A DNA stretch of 8,166 nt from Microcaldota archaeon. Its GTDB lineage: Archaea > Micrarchaeota > Micrarchaeia > Micrarchaeales > Micrarchaeaceae. The notes below the pieces were generated by a model, which was not told where the DNA came from, did not search any database, and saw only the letters and a list, made by a program, of their open reading frames with translations. Where the stretch lies: the NCBI GenBank assembly GCA_021785805.1, contig JAJYEJ010000040.1, positions 1 to 8,166 of the forward strand. The letters run 5' to 3'. Below are positions 1 through 5,708 of this stretch, piece after piece; within the stretch, counting starts at the first letter, position 1, and each line of letters starts with the position of its first letter. The translations under genes and the position numbers were made by a program.

Positions 1-43
1 CAGGAGCCACATAGATCAGGGATACCAAGAAACCAAACGGCAT
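1..43 (-). CDS. 5' end of a gene downstream of proS, possibly a membrane protein (partial)
   Basis: An ATG on the minus strand (43-41) shares one base with the TGA stop of proS (TGATG). The frame stays open to the left edge, giving 14 residues, MPFGFLVSLIYVAP. The stretch is strongly hydrophobic, as expected for the first membrane segment or signal peptide of an integral membrane protein. Start-stop overlap of this kind is typical of translationally coupled archaeal operon genes. No clear Shine-Dalgarno sequence precedes it. With only 14 codons the product cannot be identified, and a chance ORF is not excluded. Confidence 0.4.
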   Translation of the reverse strand, partial: MPFGFLVSLIYVAP

Positions 44-1509
44 CAATAAGCTCTGGCGAAGTATGCATTCTGCTCCGCCTTCTTCCCGCAATATACGCAC
101 TTCTGCCGCACGTCCTTGCTCTCGAACGGGATGACCCTTATGGTGGCGCCGGTCTCCTCCTTGATCTTCGCTTCGCATGCCTGGCCTCCGCACCATCCAG
201 AAAGGACGAATCCGCCCTTATTCTCGATCGTCTGCCTGAACTGTCCATAGTCGTCAGTTATGGTTATGCTCGCATCCAATGCTGCCTTGGCCTTCGCGAA
301 AAGGTTCTTCTGGATGTCCTCCAGCAGGTCGGCGACAGATGCCGAGATGGCCTGCATTGAGACGCTCTTCTTCTCGAGCGTATCCCTCCTTACCATTACG
401 GCCTTTCCCTCTTTGACATCACGCGGGCCTATCTCTATCCTTACCGGAATGCCTTTCATCTCATGGTCGTTGAACTTCCAGCCCGGGGTCCTGTCGTCCC
501 TGTCGTCCAGAATGACCGATATCCCGGCAGTCGCGAGAGCGGACTTTATCTCCCTGGCCTTTGCCAGGACCTCTTTCTCCTCTCCGGTCTTGTAGATAGG
601 CACTATTACCGCCTTGATCGGAGCGATCCTCGGAGGAATGATAGCCCCCCTATCATCGCCGTGTATCATGATCAGTGCGCCGATCAGCCTTGTGGCTATG
701 CCCCATGAAGTCGTCCACGCGTACTGCAGCTTGCTGTCCTTGTCCAGGAACTTGATGTCGAACGGCTTCGAGAAGTTCTGGCCGAGATTGTGCGAGGTGC
801 CGGCCTGCACCGCCTTCCCGTCAGGCATCATCGCCTCTATCGTGGTGGTGTATAGAGCTCCTGCGAATTTCTCGGACTCGCTCTTCTTCCCTACCAGGAG
901 CGGCACGGCCAGATAGTCCTCCGAAAGCTTCCTATAGAACTCAAGTATCATCATCACTTCCTTGTCCGCTTCCTCCTTGGTGGCATGCACAGTATGCCCT
1001 TCCTGCCATAGGAATTCGCTTCCCCTTATGAACGGCTTAGTGGACTTTATCTCGGCCCTCAGGATGTTGCACCACTGGTTAAGCAACAAGGGGAGATCCC
1101 TCCATGACCTTACCCATTTCGAGTAGAAGCTGTATATCATGGTCTCGGATGTCGGCCTTATCACCAGCCTTTCCCCCAGCTTGTTGTCCCCGCTATGCGT
1201 CACCCAGAAGACTTCCGGGGAGAATCCCTCTAGATGTTCCTTCTCTTTCGTAAGGAAACTCTCCGGTATCAGCATAGGGAAATATGCATTCCTGTGTCCG
1301 GTCTCGAAGATCATCTTATTGAAGACCTCCTGTATCCGCTCCCATATCGCATACGAATTTGGCATGAACGCTGACGTGCCTTGCACAGGTCCGTAATCCG
1401 CGAGTTCCGCCTTGGCGACTACCTGGGTATACCACTCGGAGAAGTTCTCGGACTTCTTCACTGTGATTCCCTCCTGCCTTTCCTCTCTCTTATCTGATTT
1501 CCCTGCCAT
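43..1509 (-). CDS. proS: Prolyl-tRNA synthetase, archaeal/eukaryal type
   Basis: A cytoplasmic class II synthetase that joins proline to tRNA-Pro using ATP. At 488 residues it has the usual length of the archaeal type, which lacks the long editing insertion of bacterial ProRS. Residues 20-290 form the catalytic domain: RPTSE (118-122), the motif 2 region with RGSEFLWQEGHT (162-173), LGQNFS (242-247), and motif 3 around 268-288 with TRLIGALIMIHGDDRG. Residues about 295-400 are the anticodon-binding domain (DDRDDRTPGWKFNDHE). The C-terminal domain carries Cys440, Cys445, Cys471 and Cys474, a zinc-site pattern, and ends in Tyr as in archaeal and eukaryal homologues. The ATG lies 4 nt after the stop of the upstream winged-helix gene with no clear ribosome binding site, so coupled translation is likely. 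A weak TATA-like TTAATAAA (1552-1545) inside the preceding gene could give proS its own transcript. Confidence 0.97.
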   Translation of the reverse strand: MAGKSDKREERQEGITVKKSENFSEWYTQVVAKAELADYGPVQGTSAFMPNSYAIWERIQEVFNKMIFETGHRNAYFPMLIPESFLTKEKEHLEGFSPEVFWVTHSGDNKLGERLVIRPTSETMIYSFYSKWVRSWRDLPLLLNQWCNILRAEIKSTKPFIRGSEFLWQEGHTVHATKEEADKEVMMILEFYRKLSEDYLAVPLLVGKKSESEKFAGALYTTTIEAMMPDGKAVQAGTSHNLGQNFSKPFDIKFLDKDSKLQYAWTTSWGIATRLIGALIMIHGDDRGAIIPPRIAPIKAVIVPIYKTGEEKEVLAKAREIKSALATAGISVILDDRDDRTPGWKFNDHEMKGIPVRIEIGPRDVKEGKAVMVRRDTLEKKSVSMQAISASVADLLEDIQKNLFAKAKAALDASITITDDYGQFRQTIENKGGFVLSGWCGGQACEAKIKEETGATIRVIPFESKDVRQKCVYCGKKAEQNAYFARAY

Positions 1510-1513
1510 AGCA

Positions 1514-1801
1514 TCAACGCGAACTATTAGTGTTACGGTAAAGGTTTATTAAGACCTCTTCTTTACCCAATGCATGCCCCGCCAGCACCGCCAGGACATC
1601 TGTTCCAAACCTCGTGAGCATAGCGGTATCTCCAAACTCTATGATGCCCAGGTTCCTGAGTATCCTGCTGTTGACCTTGAGCGTGGACAACGCTATGCCC
1701 TCCCTGCAGCTGATTTCCTGGAGAACGGCCGTTATGCTGCAGCTACGGTTCTTCGCTACCGACCCAAGGATAAGGAGCTGGTTCCTGTTCAGGGCCCGCA
1801 C
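1514..1801 (-). CDS. Small winged-helix DNA-binding protein, first gene of the proS operon
   Basis: A 95-residue protein starting at GTG. No ATG or GTG lies further upstream in frame before a TGA at 1858-1856. A Shine-Dalgarno-like GAGAGG (1813-1808) sits 6 nt before the GTG and supports this start. The pattern fits a winged-helix fold: a helix at 6-16, a helix at 23-32, a recognition-helix-like stretch at 36-51 (STLKVNSRILRNLGIIEF) and a wing plus helix at 58-74 (TAMLTRFGTDVLAVL). This matches many short archaeal transcriptional regulators, but I recognise no specific family. It ends 4 nt before proS, so the two genes are almost certainly co-transcribed. Control of the operon, including itself, is plausible but inferred. 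Fold assignment is by pattern only. Confidence 0.75.
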   Translation of the reverse strand: MRALNRNQLLILGSVAKNRSCSITAVLQEISCREGIALSTLKVNSRILRNLGIIEFGDTAMLTRFGTDVLAVLAGHALGKEEVLINLYRNTNSSR

Positions 1802-1987
1802 TAGGAGCCTCTCCCAGCGCGCACAGGCGAGGGCTCGTCCTTTGTTGGTTGGCTTTCATCTACCTCCATATGGACACCTCAACTTGTTTATACGATAATT
1901 ACGTTTCGATTAATATATATTGGTTATGGGCGAACCCAGTTGCCCTTACCGATATTTATATCGGAGCGCCCATTCTACTGCGATAGC
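1802..1987. promoter_or_regulatory. Divergent intergenic promoter region (proS operon / B3/B4 gene)
   Basis: This 186-nt spacer separates the minus-strand winged-helix/proS operon from the plus-strand B3/B4 gene. For the minus strand, TATAAA (1892-1887) would give a start near 1864 and a leader of about 60 nt, which agrees with the Shine-Dalgarno GAGAGG before the GTG at 1801. A second AT block holds the perfect 10-bp palindrome AATATATATT (1912-1921) and could serve either strand. The plus-strand box is listed separately. Positions of transcription starts are inferred from the usual archaeal distance of about 25 nt. Confidence 0.45.
1949..1964 (+). promoter_or_regulatory. Palindromic box A promoter of the B3/B4 gene
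   Basis: CCGATATTTATATCGG has perfect 7-bp arms (CCGATAT/ATATCGG) around a central TT and contains the box A-like TTTATATC (1955-1962). Its centre is about 29 nt before the ATG at 1988, and its end 26 nt before, so transcription should begin at or within a few bases of that ATG. This indicates a leaderless mRNA and argues against a longer TTG-initiated reading from 1940, which would place the promoter inside the coding region. The extra symmetry could also be an operator. That last point is inference. Confidence 0.6.
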
Positions 1988-2665
1988 ATGGAGTTCTCAG
2001 CCGACGACAACGTTAAAGCCAAGCTGAAGGGCATGTCCATAGGCTGGATAGTCGTTAAGGGGATAATCGTCGAGGGTGCGAATAGTGGCATCGATAAGAT
2101 TATGCGGTATGTAGACGAAAGGACGAAATTGAAGTTCGGTTCGATGGGGAAGGTACCCGATGATCCGATAATCAAGGGAGTAAGGAGGATGTTCTCCACG
2201 ATAGGCATCGACCCGACGAAGGAACGGCCATCAGGAGAAGCGCTCATAAGGCGGATAGTAGGCGGTCAAGGCATACACAGGATAAATACGGTAGTGGACT
2301 TCAACAACTCGCTCTCGATATGGACCGGATGTCCATGCGGGGCATACGACCTCGACAGGATATCCGGACGTGTGGCGTTCGTGATAGGAGGGAGCGGGGA
2401 GCGGTACGAGGGGATAAAGGCGCCTTCCCTCAACGCCGAGAACAGGCTTCTCACAAGGGACAGCATATCCGTATTCGGGGGTCCGGTCGCGGATTCCCTA
2501 AGGACGGCAATCACACCTGCCACAAAGAATGTGTTATTTTTGGTGTACTGCCCCCCGGGCATCGAGGAGGGATTCCTAAGAGAAGTAATCAAAGGCGCAA
2601 GCGACGAGGCAAAATCAGCGATTCATGGCGACGTTGTCGAATCGGGGATATATCCGATTTCCTGA
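1988..2665 (+). CDS. Standalone B3/B4 (PheRS beta-subunit-like) domain protein
   Basis: The frame is open from a TTG at 1940, but the ATG at 1988 is preferred because a TATA box sits at 1955-1962, giving 225 residues. Residues about 85-190 match the B3/B4 domain of the phenylalanyl-tRNA synthetase beta subunit, found alone in many archaea and bacteria: VVDFNNSLSIWTGCPCGAYDLDRISG (102-127 region), a GERYEGI strand (137-143), and a closing SLRTAITPATKNVLFLVY (170-187). In PheRS this domain hydrolyses mischarged Tyr-tRNA-Phe. Free-standing versions are annotated as putative tRNA- or nucleic-acid-binding, or trans-editing, proteins and their substrate is generally unknown. Residues 1-80 are an N-terminal region with no catalytic motif I recognise. 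The protein should be cytoplasmic, since no membrane segment is visible. The divergent proS operon nearby fits a translation role but proves nothing. Confidence 0.85.
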   Translation: MEFSADDNVKAKLKGMSIGWIVVKGIIVEGANSGIDKIMRYVDERTKLKFGSMGKVPDDPIIKGVRRMFSTIGIDPTKERPSGEALIRRIVGGQGIHRINTVVDFNNSLSIWTGCPCGAYDLDRISGRVAFVIGGSGERYEGIKAPSLNAENRLLTRDSISVFGGPVADSLRTAITPATKNVLFLVYCPPGIEEGFLREVIKGASDEAKSAIHGDVVESGIYPIS

Positions 2666-3990
2666 TTAGCCGGTTTCCCTGTAGACGCCCAGCATCCTCT
2701 CCCTATGTACTTTATTTGGCCTGAAGCTTTCAGATCATTCATGATGCTCGACAAGGATTGCATGGTTATCCCGGTGACCCCGTAGCTCCGGAGTGCTGCT
2801 ATCAGATCCCTTTTCAGGATCGACTTCTCGGGAGCGAAGTCGGTATTCCTTCTTATTATCCGTTTTATCCGTCCGATTACCTCGTCGTCTACATGCCCTC
2901 TCTCTTCAAGCGCGTTCTCAAGGAAAACCCTTTCATCCTCCTGAGTTACTACCGGAGTATCGATAAAATCCAGCGTGAGGTTAACGGCTCTTTCGACGTT
3001 TCTTATTATGTGGTTGTAAAAGAGTCCAGTCATCTCGTTCGCCGAGGCCTTTGAACACGTAGACCCGTCTACAGGCCTGGTCGGCTCAAGCGCTCCGATA
3101 TCCCTGAGCGATCGGAGGACCACTCTTATCCCTGCAGAAACCCAGAAAGGATTCGCCTCCTTGCCCCTCTTGTTGGAGATTGGGCGTATCTGCCTGCTTA
3201 TGTCATTGGTATAAAGCACGTCGTTCAGGTGGTCTTCGATATACCTGATTACCGGAATGAAAATGCTCCTTGGCGGGAATCCGGTGCCTGCGGCCTTTGC
3301 GGACTCTTTAGCCAGCTGGTAAAGCTCTTCAACAGGCATTCCGAGAAATGCGATGCTCTTTACCCGATATGTGTTTAAAGCGCGTTTGCTCTCGTCTTCA
3401 TGTTGGGTGCTAATGGATACGAAATCTATCAGTCCGGCATCACGCAGCTTATGCAGCGACATAGAGAGTGACATCCTTCCATTGCTGTTGATGCGCTTCA
3501 TCAACTCCGACTCATTCATGGGTCCGTACTCGAAGATGGCTTTCACTATCTTGTATGTCTTCAATGCGCTGTCCGCATGCCCAAGCAGCCTATACATGGA
3601 ATCGTACAGGTGCTCTGGCAGCTCCTTTCTGGCTCTCGCCACGAAGCTTATCGCGCATCCTGCCAATGGCTTTAAGCAAAGTTCGCCTGCCGGGGTGAGC
3701 CTGAACCGCGCAACGGCAGTGCCGTCTTCATCAGCAACCTTCAATTCCAGCATTCCGTTCTTTATGAGCTCTGAACGACCTGTAGGGTTAAACTCTCTAT
3801 CAACTTCGCATCTTACCGAGTTCATGGTCCCTTCTTCCACCGCGAGACCCCTCACCCTGTTGAGGATACGCTGCACAGCGTTGTCTACCGCACTCATGTT
3901 GCGCATGTTCTTCCAGCGGTCGGCATTCTTCCTATACCACACACCGGGCTCCAGGCAGTAAGTGACATATGCCCTCATATCCGGAGTCAT
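2623..3990 (-). CDS. Unrecognised protein with probable tandem winged-helix units
   Basis: A 455-residue protein I cannot assign to a named family. Four stretches look like winged-helix units by their helix-turn-helix plus wing pattern: about 35-108 (ending FRLTPAGELCLKPL), 140-215 (YGPMNESELMKRINSN, then SLHKLRDAGLIDFVSI), 245-305 (VVLRSLRDIGALEPTR) and 385-437 (SLSSIMNDLKASGQIKYIGRGCW). No nuclease, ATPase or membrane motif is visible and the protein is basic, so DNA or RNA binding is the best guess. Its 3' end overlaps the convergent B3/B4 gene by 43 nt. The start is uncertain. The ATG at 3990 has no Shine-Dalgarno sequence, while the same frame stays open without stops up to 4131 and a TATA element lies at 4146-4129. 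Only the C-terminal reading is secure. Replication, partition or transcription regulator are all possible. Confidence 0.7.
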   Translation of the reverse strand: MTPDMRAYVTYCLEPGVWYRKNADRWKNMRNMSAVDNAVQRILNRVRGLAVEEGTMNSVRCEVDREFNPTGRSELIKNGMLELKVADEDGTAVARFRLTPAGELCLKPLAGCAISFVARARKELPEHLYDSMYRLLGHADSALKTYKIVKAIFEYGPMNESELMKRINSNGRMSLSMSLHKLRDAGLIDFVSISTQHEDESKRALNTYRVKSIAFLGMPVEELYQLAKESAKAAGTGFPPRSIFIPVIRYIEDHLNDVLYTNDISRQIRPISNKRGKEANPFWVSAGIRVVLRSLRDIGALEPTRPVDGSTCSKASANEMTGLFYNHIIRNVERAVNLTLDFIDTPVVTQEDERVFLENALEERGHVDDEVIGRIKRIIRRNTDFAPEKSILKRDLIAALRSYGVTGITMQSLSSIMNDLKASGQIKYIGRGCWASTGKPANQEIGYIPDSTTSP

Positions 3991-4131
3991 GCAGGAAAGG
4001 AATCGTTGCCTGGCTGAATCCTTATCGTATACCCCGGCGAAAGTATTCTGCTCTACGAAGCTCGCGAGAGCGTTATCAGAACGTCTTTCAGTTGTCGAAA
4101 CCAGAGAATCACCAGCTGAAAGGGCTGAGAC
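3991..4131 (-). other. Open 5' extension of the tandem winged-helix gene without a standard start
   Basis: The reading frame of the 455-residue protein continues upstream for 47 codons to a TGA at 4134-4132, with no ATG, GTG or TTG. The nearer part translates to plausible protein (SFVEQNTFAGVYDKDSARQR, then FLSC before the ATG). The predicted transcription start, about 25 nt from the TATA element at 4146-4129, falls near 4114. A GTG at 4112 lies there but in another frame, which ends at a TAG (4055-4053) after 19 codons. So the stretch is a long leader, a coding region with an unusual start, or a frameshifted 5' end. Confidence 0.4.
4085..4122. repeat. Inverted repeat at the predicted start of the winged-helix gene
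   Basis: CTTTCAG (4085-4091) and CTGAAAG (4116-4122) are perfect 7-bp inverted arms separated by 24 nt. They flank the transcription start predicted near 4114 for the minus-strand gene. The position would suit an operator for a dimeric DNA-binding protein, perhaps the gene's own product. A 7-bp match in a short spacer can also arise by chance. Confidence 0.35.
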
Positions 4132-4146
4132 TCATATAATATTTAG
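4129..4146 (-). promoter_or_regulatory. Candidate TATA element for the tandem winged-helix gene
   Basis: The minus strand reads CTAAATATTATATGAGTC here, the most AT-rich block between the stop of the HAD gene and the winged-helix gene. The usual 25-nt spacing predicts a transcription start near 4114. That gives a leader of about 120 nt if translation starts at the ATG at 3990, or a leaderless transcript if it starts near 4112. No experimental start is available. Confidence 0.45.
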
Positions 4147-4159
4147 AGATTGCCATCGC

Positions 4160-4771
4160 TCAAGACAGTACGCCAAAGCTCTTTAACTCCTCGACCAGCT
4201 GGCCATAGTTCCTGAACCATATCGAGTCGACTCCTACGCTCTCAGCGCCTATCACGTTCTCTATCATGTTATCTATGAAAAGGGCGTTCTTTGGCTTGAC
4301 TCCGGTCTCTTTCAGCACTGCCTTGTATATGTTGGGGTCGGGCTTCCTCATCACCATCTCGTAGGATAAGAAAACCCTTTCGGGATGTATGCCCTTCAGG
4401 TATGTGCGGTGGATCTCGGCGTATCTGCTGCGGCTTATGTTGGACAGGAGGACAGTCCTGTGACTGCTTGATATTTCATTGAACAGCCTGATTACCGACT
4501 TGTACGGCCTTGCGGTCGCCATGTAACCCTGTACCCATCCGAGGTCCAGCCCGGTAATCCCGAAATGCTTGGCCACCATGCGCTCCAGCCCGGGCACGTC
4601 AAGCGCATCGAAATCCATCAGCGGTATGAGCGGAAGTATGAACCTCTCAAGCTTCCCGTATGGTATGGTCGGCAGGATCTCCTTATGGAGATAGCGTATG
4701 TAGCGGTTCTCGGAGAAGTTTACCAAGACGCCTCCGATGTCGAACATTATCAGTCTTTTGCTGCTGGCCAT
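4160..4771 (-). CDS. HAD-superfamily phosphatase (YihX-like subfamily)
   Basis: A 203-residue cytoplasmic hydrolase of the HAD superfamily with all four motifs. Motif I is MFDIGGVLV with the nucleophile Asp11, motif II is LLSNIS (Ser110, Asn111), motif III is Lys143 in MRKPDP, and motif IV is FIDNMIEN (Asp167, Asn168, Glu171). Residues about 18-90 form the small helical cap of the type I haloacid dehalogenase group. The second motif I Asp is Gly13, as in the FDLGxVL subfamily that includes E. coli YihX (alpha-D-glucose-1-phosphate phosphatase). The motif IV DD pair reads DN. The substrate is probably a small sugar phosphate or related metabolite but cannot be deduced. The ATG at 4771 lies about 27 nt from the palindromic TATA element (4791-4805), so the mRNA is probably leaderless. 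It is divergent from the epimerase gene. Confidence 0.88.
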   Translation of the reverse strand: MASSKRLIMFDIGGVLVNFSENRYIRYLHKEILPTIPYGKLERFILPLIPLMDFDALDVPGLERMVAKHFGITGLDLGWVQGYMATARPYKSVIRLFNEISSSHRTVLLSNISRSRYAEIHRTYLKGIHPERVFLSYEMVMRKPDPNIYKAVLKETGVKPKNALFIDNMIENVIGAESVGVDSIWFRNYGQLVEELKSFGVLS

Positions 4772-4790
4772 ACCATCATCTGGGAAGAAA

Positions 4791-4805
4791 GATATTAATA
4801 ATATC
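4791..4805. promoter_or_regulatory. Palindromic bidirectional TATA element
   Basis: GATATTAATAATATC is an inverted repeat with 7-bp arms (GATATTA/TAATATC) and a single central base. It is the only strong AT block in the 66-nt spacer between the HAD gene (ATG at 4771, minus) and the epimerase gene (ATG at 4838, plus). Its centre at 4798 is 27 nt from the HAD ATG, giving a leaderless transcript. To the plus side it predicts a start near 4823, leaving a short leader with GGTGG just before the epimerase ATG. The symmetry suits a promoter shared by both directions. Confidence 0.6.
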
Positions 4806-4837
4806 TAACACACAACCGTAAACACAAGGCTGGTGGG

Positions 4838-5677
4838 ATGAAGTTCCTAGTGACCGGAGCCAATGGCTATCTCGGGGCAAGGATACATGAGGACCTCGGA
4901 AGGGCATTCGAGGTGTCGGGGACGTTCCACAGGGTCCAATTATCGGATGGGCTTATACAATTAGACATAACGGACAGGGAGGCGTCACGCTCCGTGTTCA
5001 GCAAGGTAGGCCCTGACGTGGTCGTACATGCTGCCGCCGTGCCGACGGCGGCGCTGAGCAACAAGGACCCGGAGTATGCCAGGAACGTGAACGTCGCAGG
5101 CGCACGCAACGTGGCCATTGCCGCGGAGGAAATAGGCGCGAAGGTCGTTTACATATCCACAACTGCCGTGCTGGCTCCAGAGGCATACGGTCCTTATGCA
5201 AGGACAAAACTTGCAGGGGAAAAGCAGATATCGGCCATATGCAAGAGACACCTGATACTGAGGCTTGGGCTCGTAATAGGCGGAAGCCCGAATACGACGA
5301 ACGACAGGTTCCAGAACCGGCTCCTCAACAACATAACAAAAGGCATTCCCGCGGTGTATGATAACCAGGAGAGGTATGAGGTCACGTGGGCCGGACACGT
5401 CTCGGAGGTGATAGCTGCCGCAGAAGCGGGGAATATCAGCGGGGAGACCATGTCCGTACTTGTCGACGGATGCAGGACAAGGTACCAGATAGCGTATGAC
5501 ATATTGAAGGACTTCGACATCAAGGTGGAGGGCGTGGCAGAGAGGAAGGACCTGGCCGGAGACTACGCGACTACAGATGAACTCAGGCGGCTTGGCATGC
5601 CCATGCACACGTATGAGGATGTCATAGGGCATGTGGTAGAGGAGACTAAAGCACAGTTGGCCAGGGCGGAAAGATAG
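4838..5677 (+). CDS. NAD(P)-dependent sugar epimerase/reductase (extended SDR, RmlD-like)
   Basis: A 279-residue cytoplasmic protein of the extended short-chain dehydrogenase family. The Rossmann motif VTGANGYLG (5-13) opens the protein, DITD (43-46) follows, HAAA (64-67) and a Ser/Thr catalytic site in YISTTAV (105-111) come next, then the catalytic pair Tyr120 and Lys124 (YARTK). The C-terminal part, with GDYATTDELRRLGM (241-254), is like the RmlD substrate-binding region of dTDP-4-dehydrorhamnose reductases. The likely substrate is a nucleotide-linked 4-keto sugar for surface glycans, but no other sugar-nucleotide genes adjoin it, so this stays open. It could also resemble the MAT2B-type non-catalytic branch, although the Tyr/Lys pair is kept here. 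GGTGG lies directly before the ATG, and transcription probably starts from the shared palindromic element at 4791-4805. Confidence 0.87.
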   Translation: MKFLVTGANGYLGARIHEDLGRAFEVSGTFHRVQLSDGLIQLDITDREASRSVFSKVGPDVVVHAAAVPTAALSNKDPEYARNVNVAGARNVAIAAEEIGAKVVYISTTAVLAPEAYGPYARTKLAGEKQISAICKRHLILRLGLVIGGSPNTTNDRFQNRLLNNITKGIPAVYDNQERYEVTWAGHVSEVIAAAEAGNISGETMSVLVDGCRTRYQIAYDILKDFDIKVEGVAERKDLAGDYATTDELRRLGMPMHTYEDVIGHVVEETKAQLARAER

Positions 5678-5681
5678 CCTC

Positions 5682-5689
5682 TTTAAATG
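5682..5689 (+). promoter_or_regulatory. Box A of the carbamate kinase gene
   Basis: TTTAAATG lies 5 nt after the epimerase stop. Its centre is about 23 nt before the GTG at 5709, the distance expected for a leaderless archaeal transcript. It supports GTG as the start and independent transcription from the epimerase gene, though read-through is not excluded. Confidence 0.5.
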
Positions 5690-5708
5690 CTAACGCCAAT
5701 CATATGCT

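Noticed and set aside
1940..1987. A longer B3/B4 protein starting at TTG 1940
   Set aside because: The box A at 1955-1962 would be inside the coding region, and the ATG at 1988 is at the leaderless distance from it.
2266..2592. A minus-strand ORF opposite the B3/B4 gene
   Set aside because: The plus strand encodes the clear B3/B4 domain, so this is an antisense shadow.
3353..3961. A 202-codon plus-strand ORF within the winged-helix gene
   Set aside because: It is Ser/Leu-rich with no motif and lies opposite the longer minus-strand frame, which has coherent helix-wing patterns. Treated as a shadow.
4060..4067. CTCGCGAG palindrome as an operator
   Set aside because: An 8-bp GC-rich palindrome is short and lies in the likely transcribed region. 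There is no second copy to support it.
3991..4159. A tRNA or other structured RNA gene in the spacer before the winged-helix gene
   Set aside because: No cloverleaf arms or CCA-like end can be drawn. The stretch reads better as an open frame on the minus strand.
4985..5632. A 215-codon minus-strand ORF opposite the epimerase gene
   Set aside because: The plus-strand frame carries all the SDR motifs. The antisense frame is a shadow with no recognisable domain and irregular Cys/Arg/His-rich composition.
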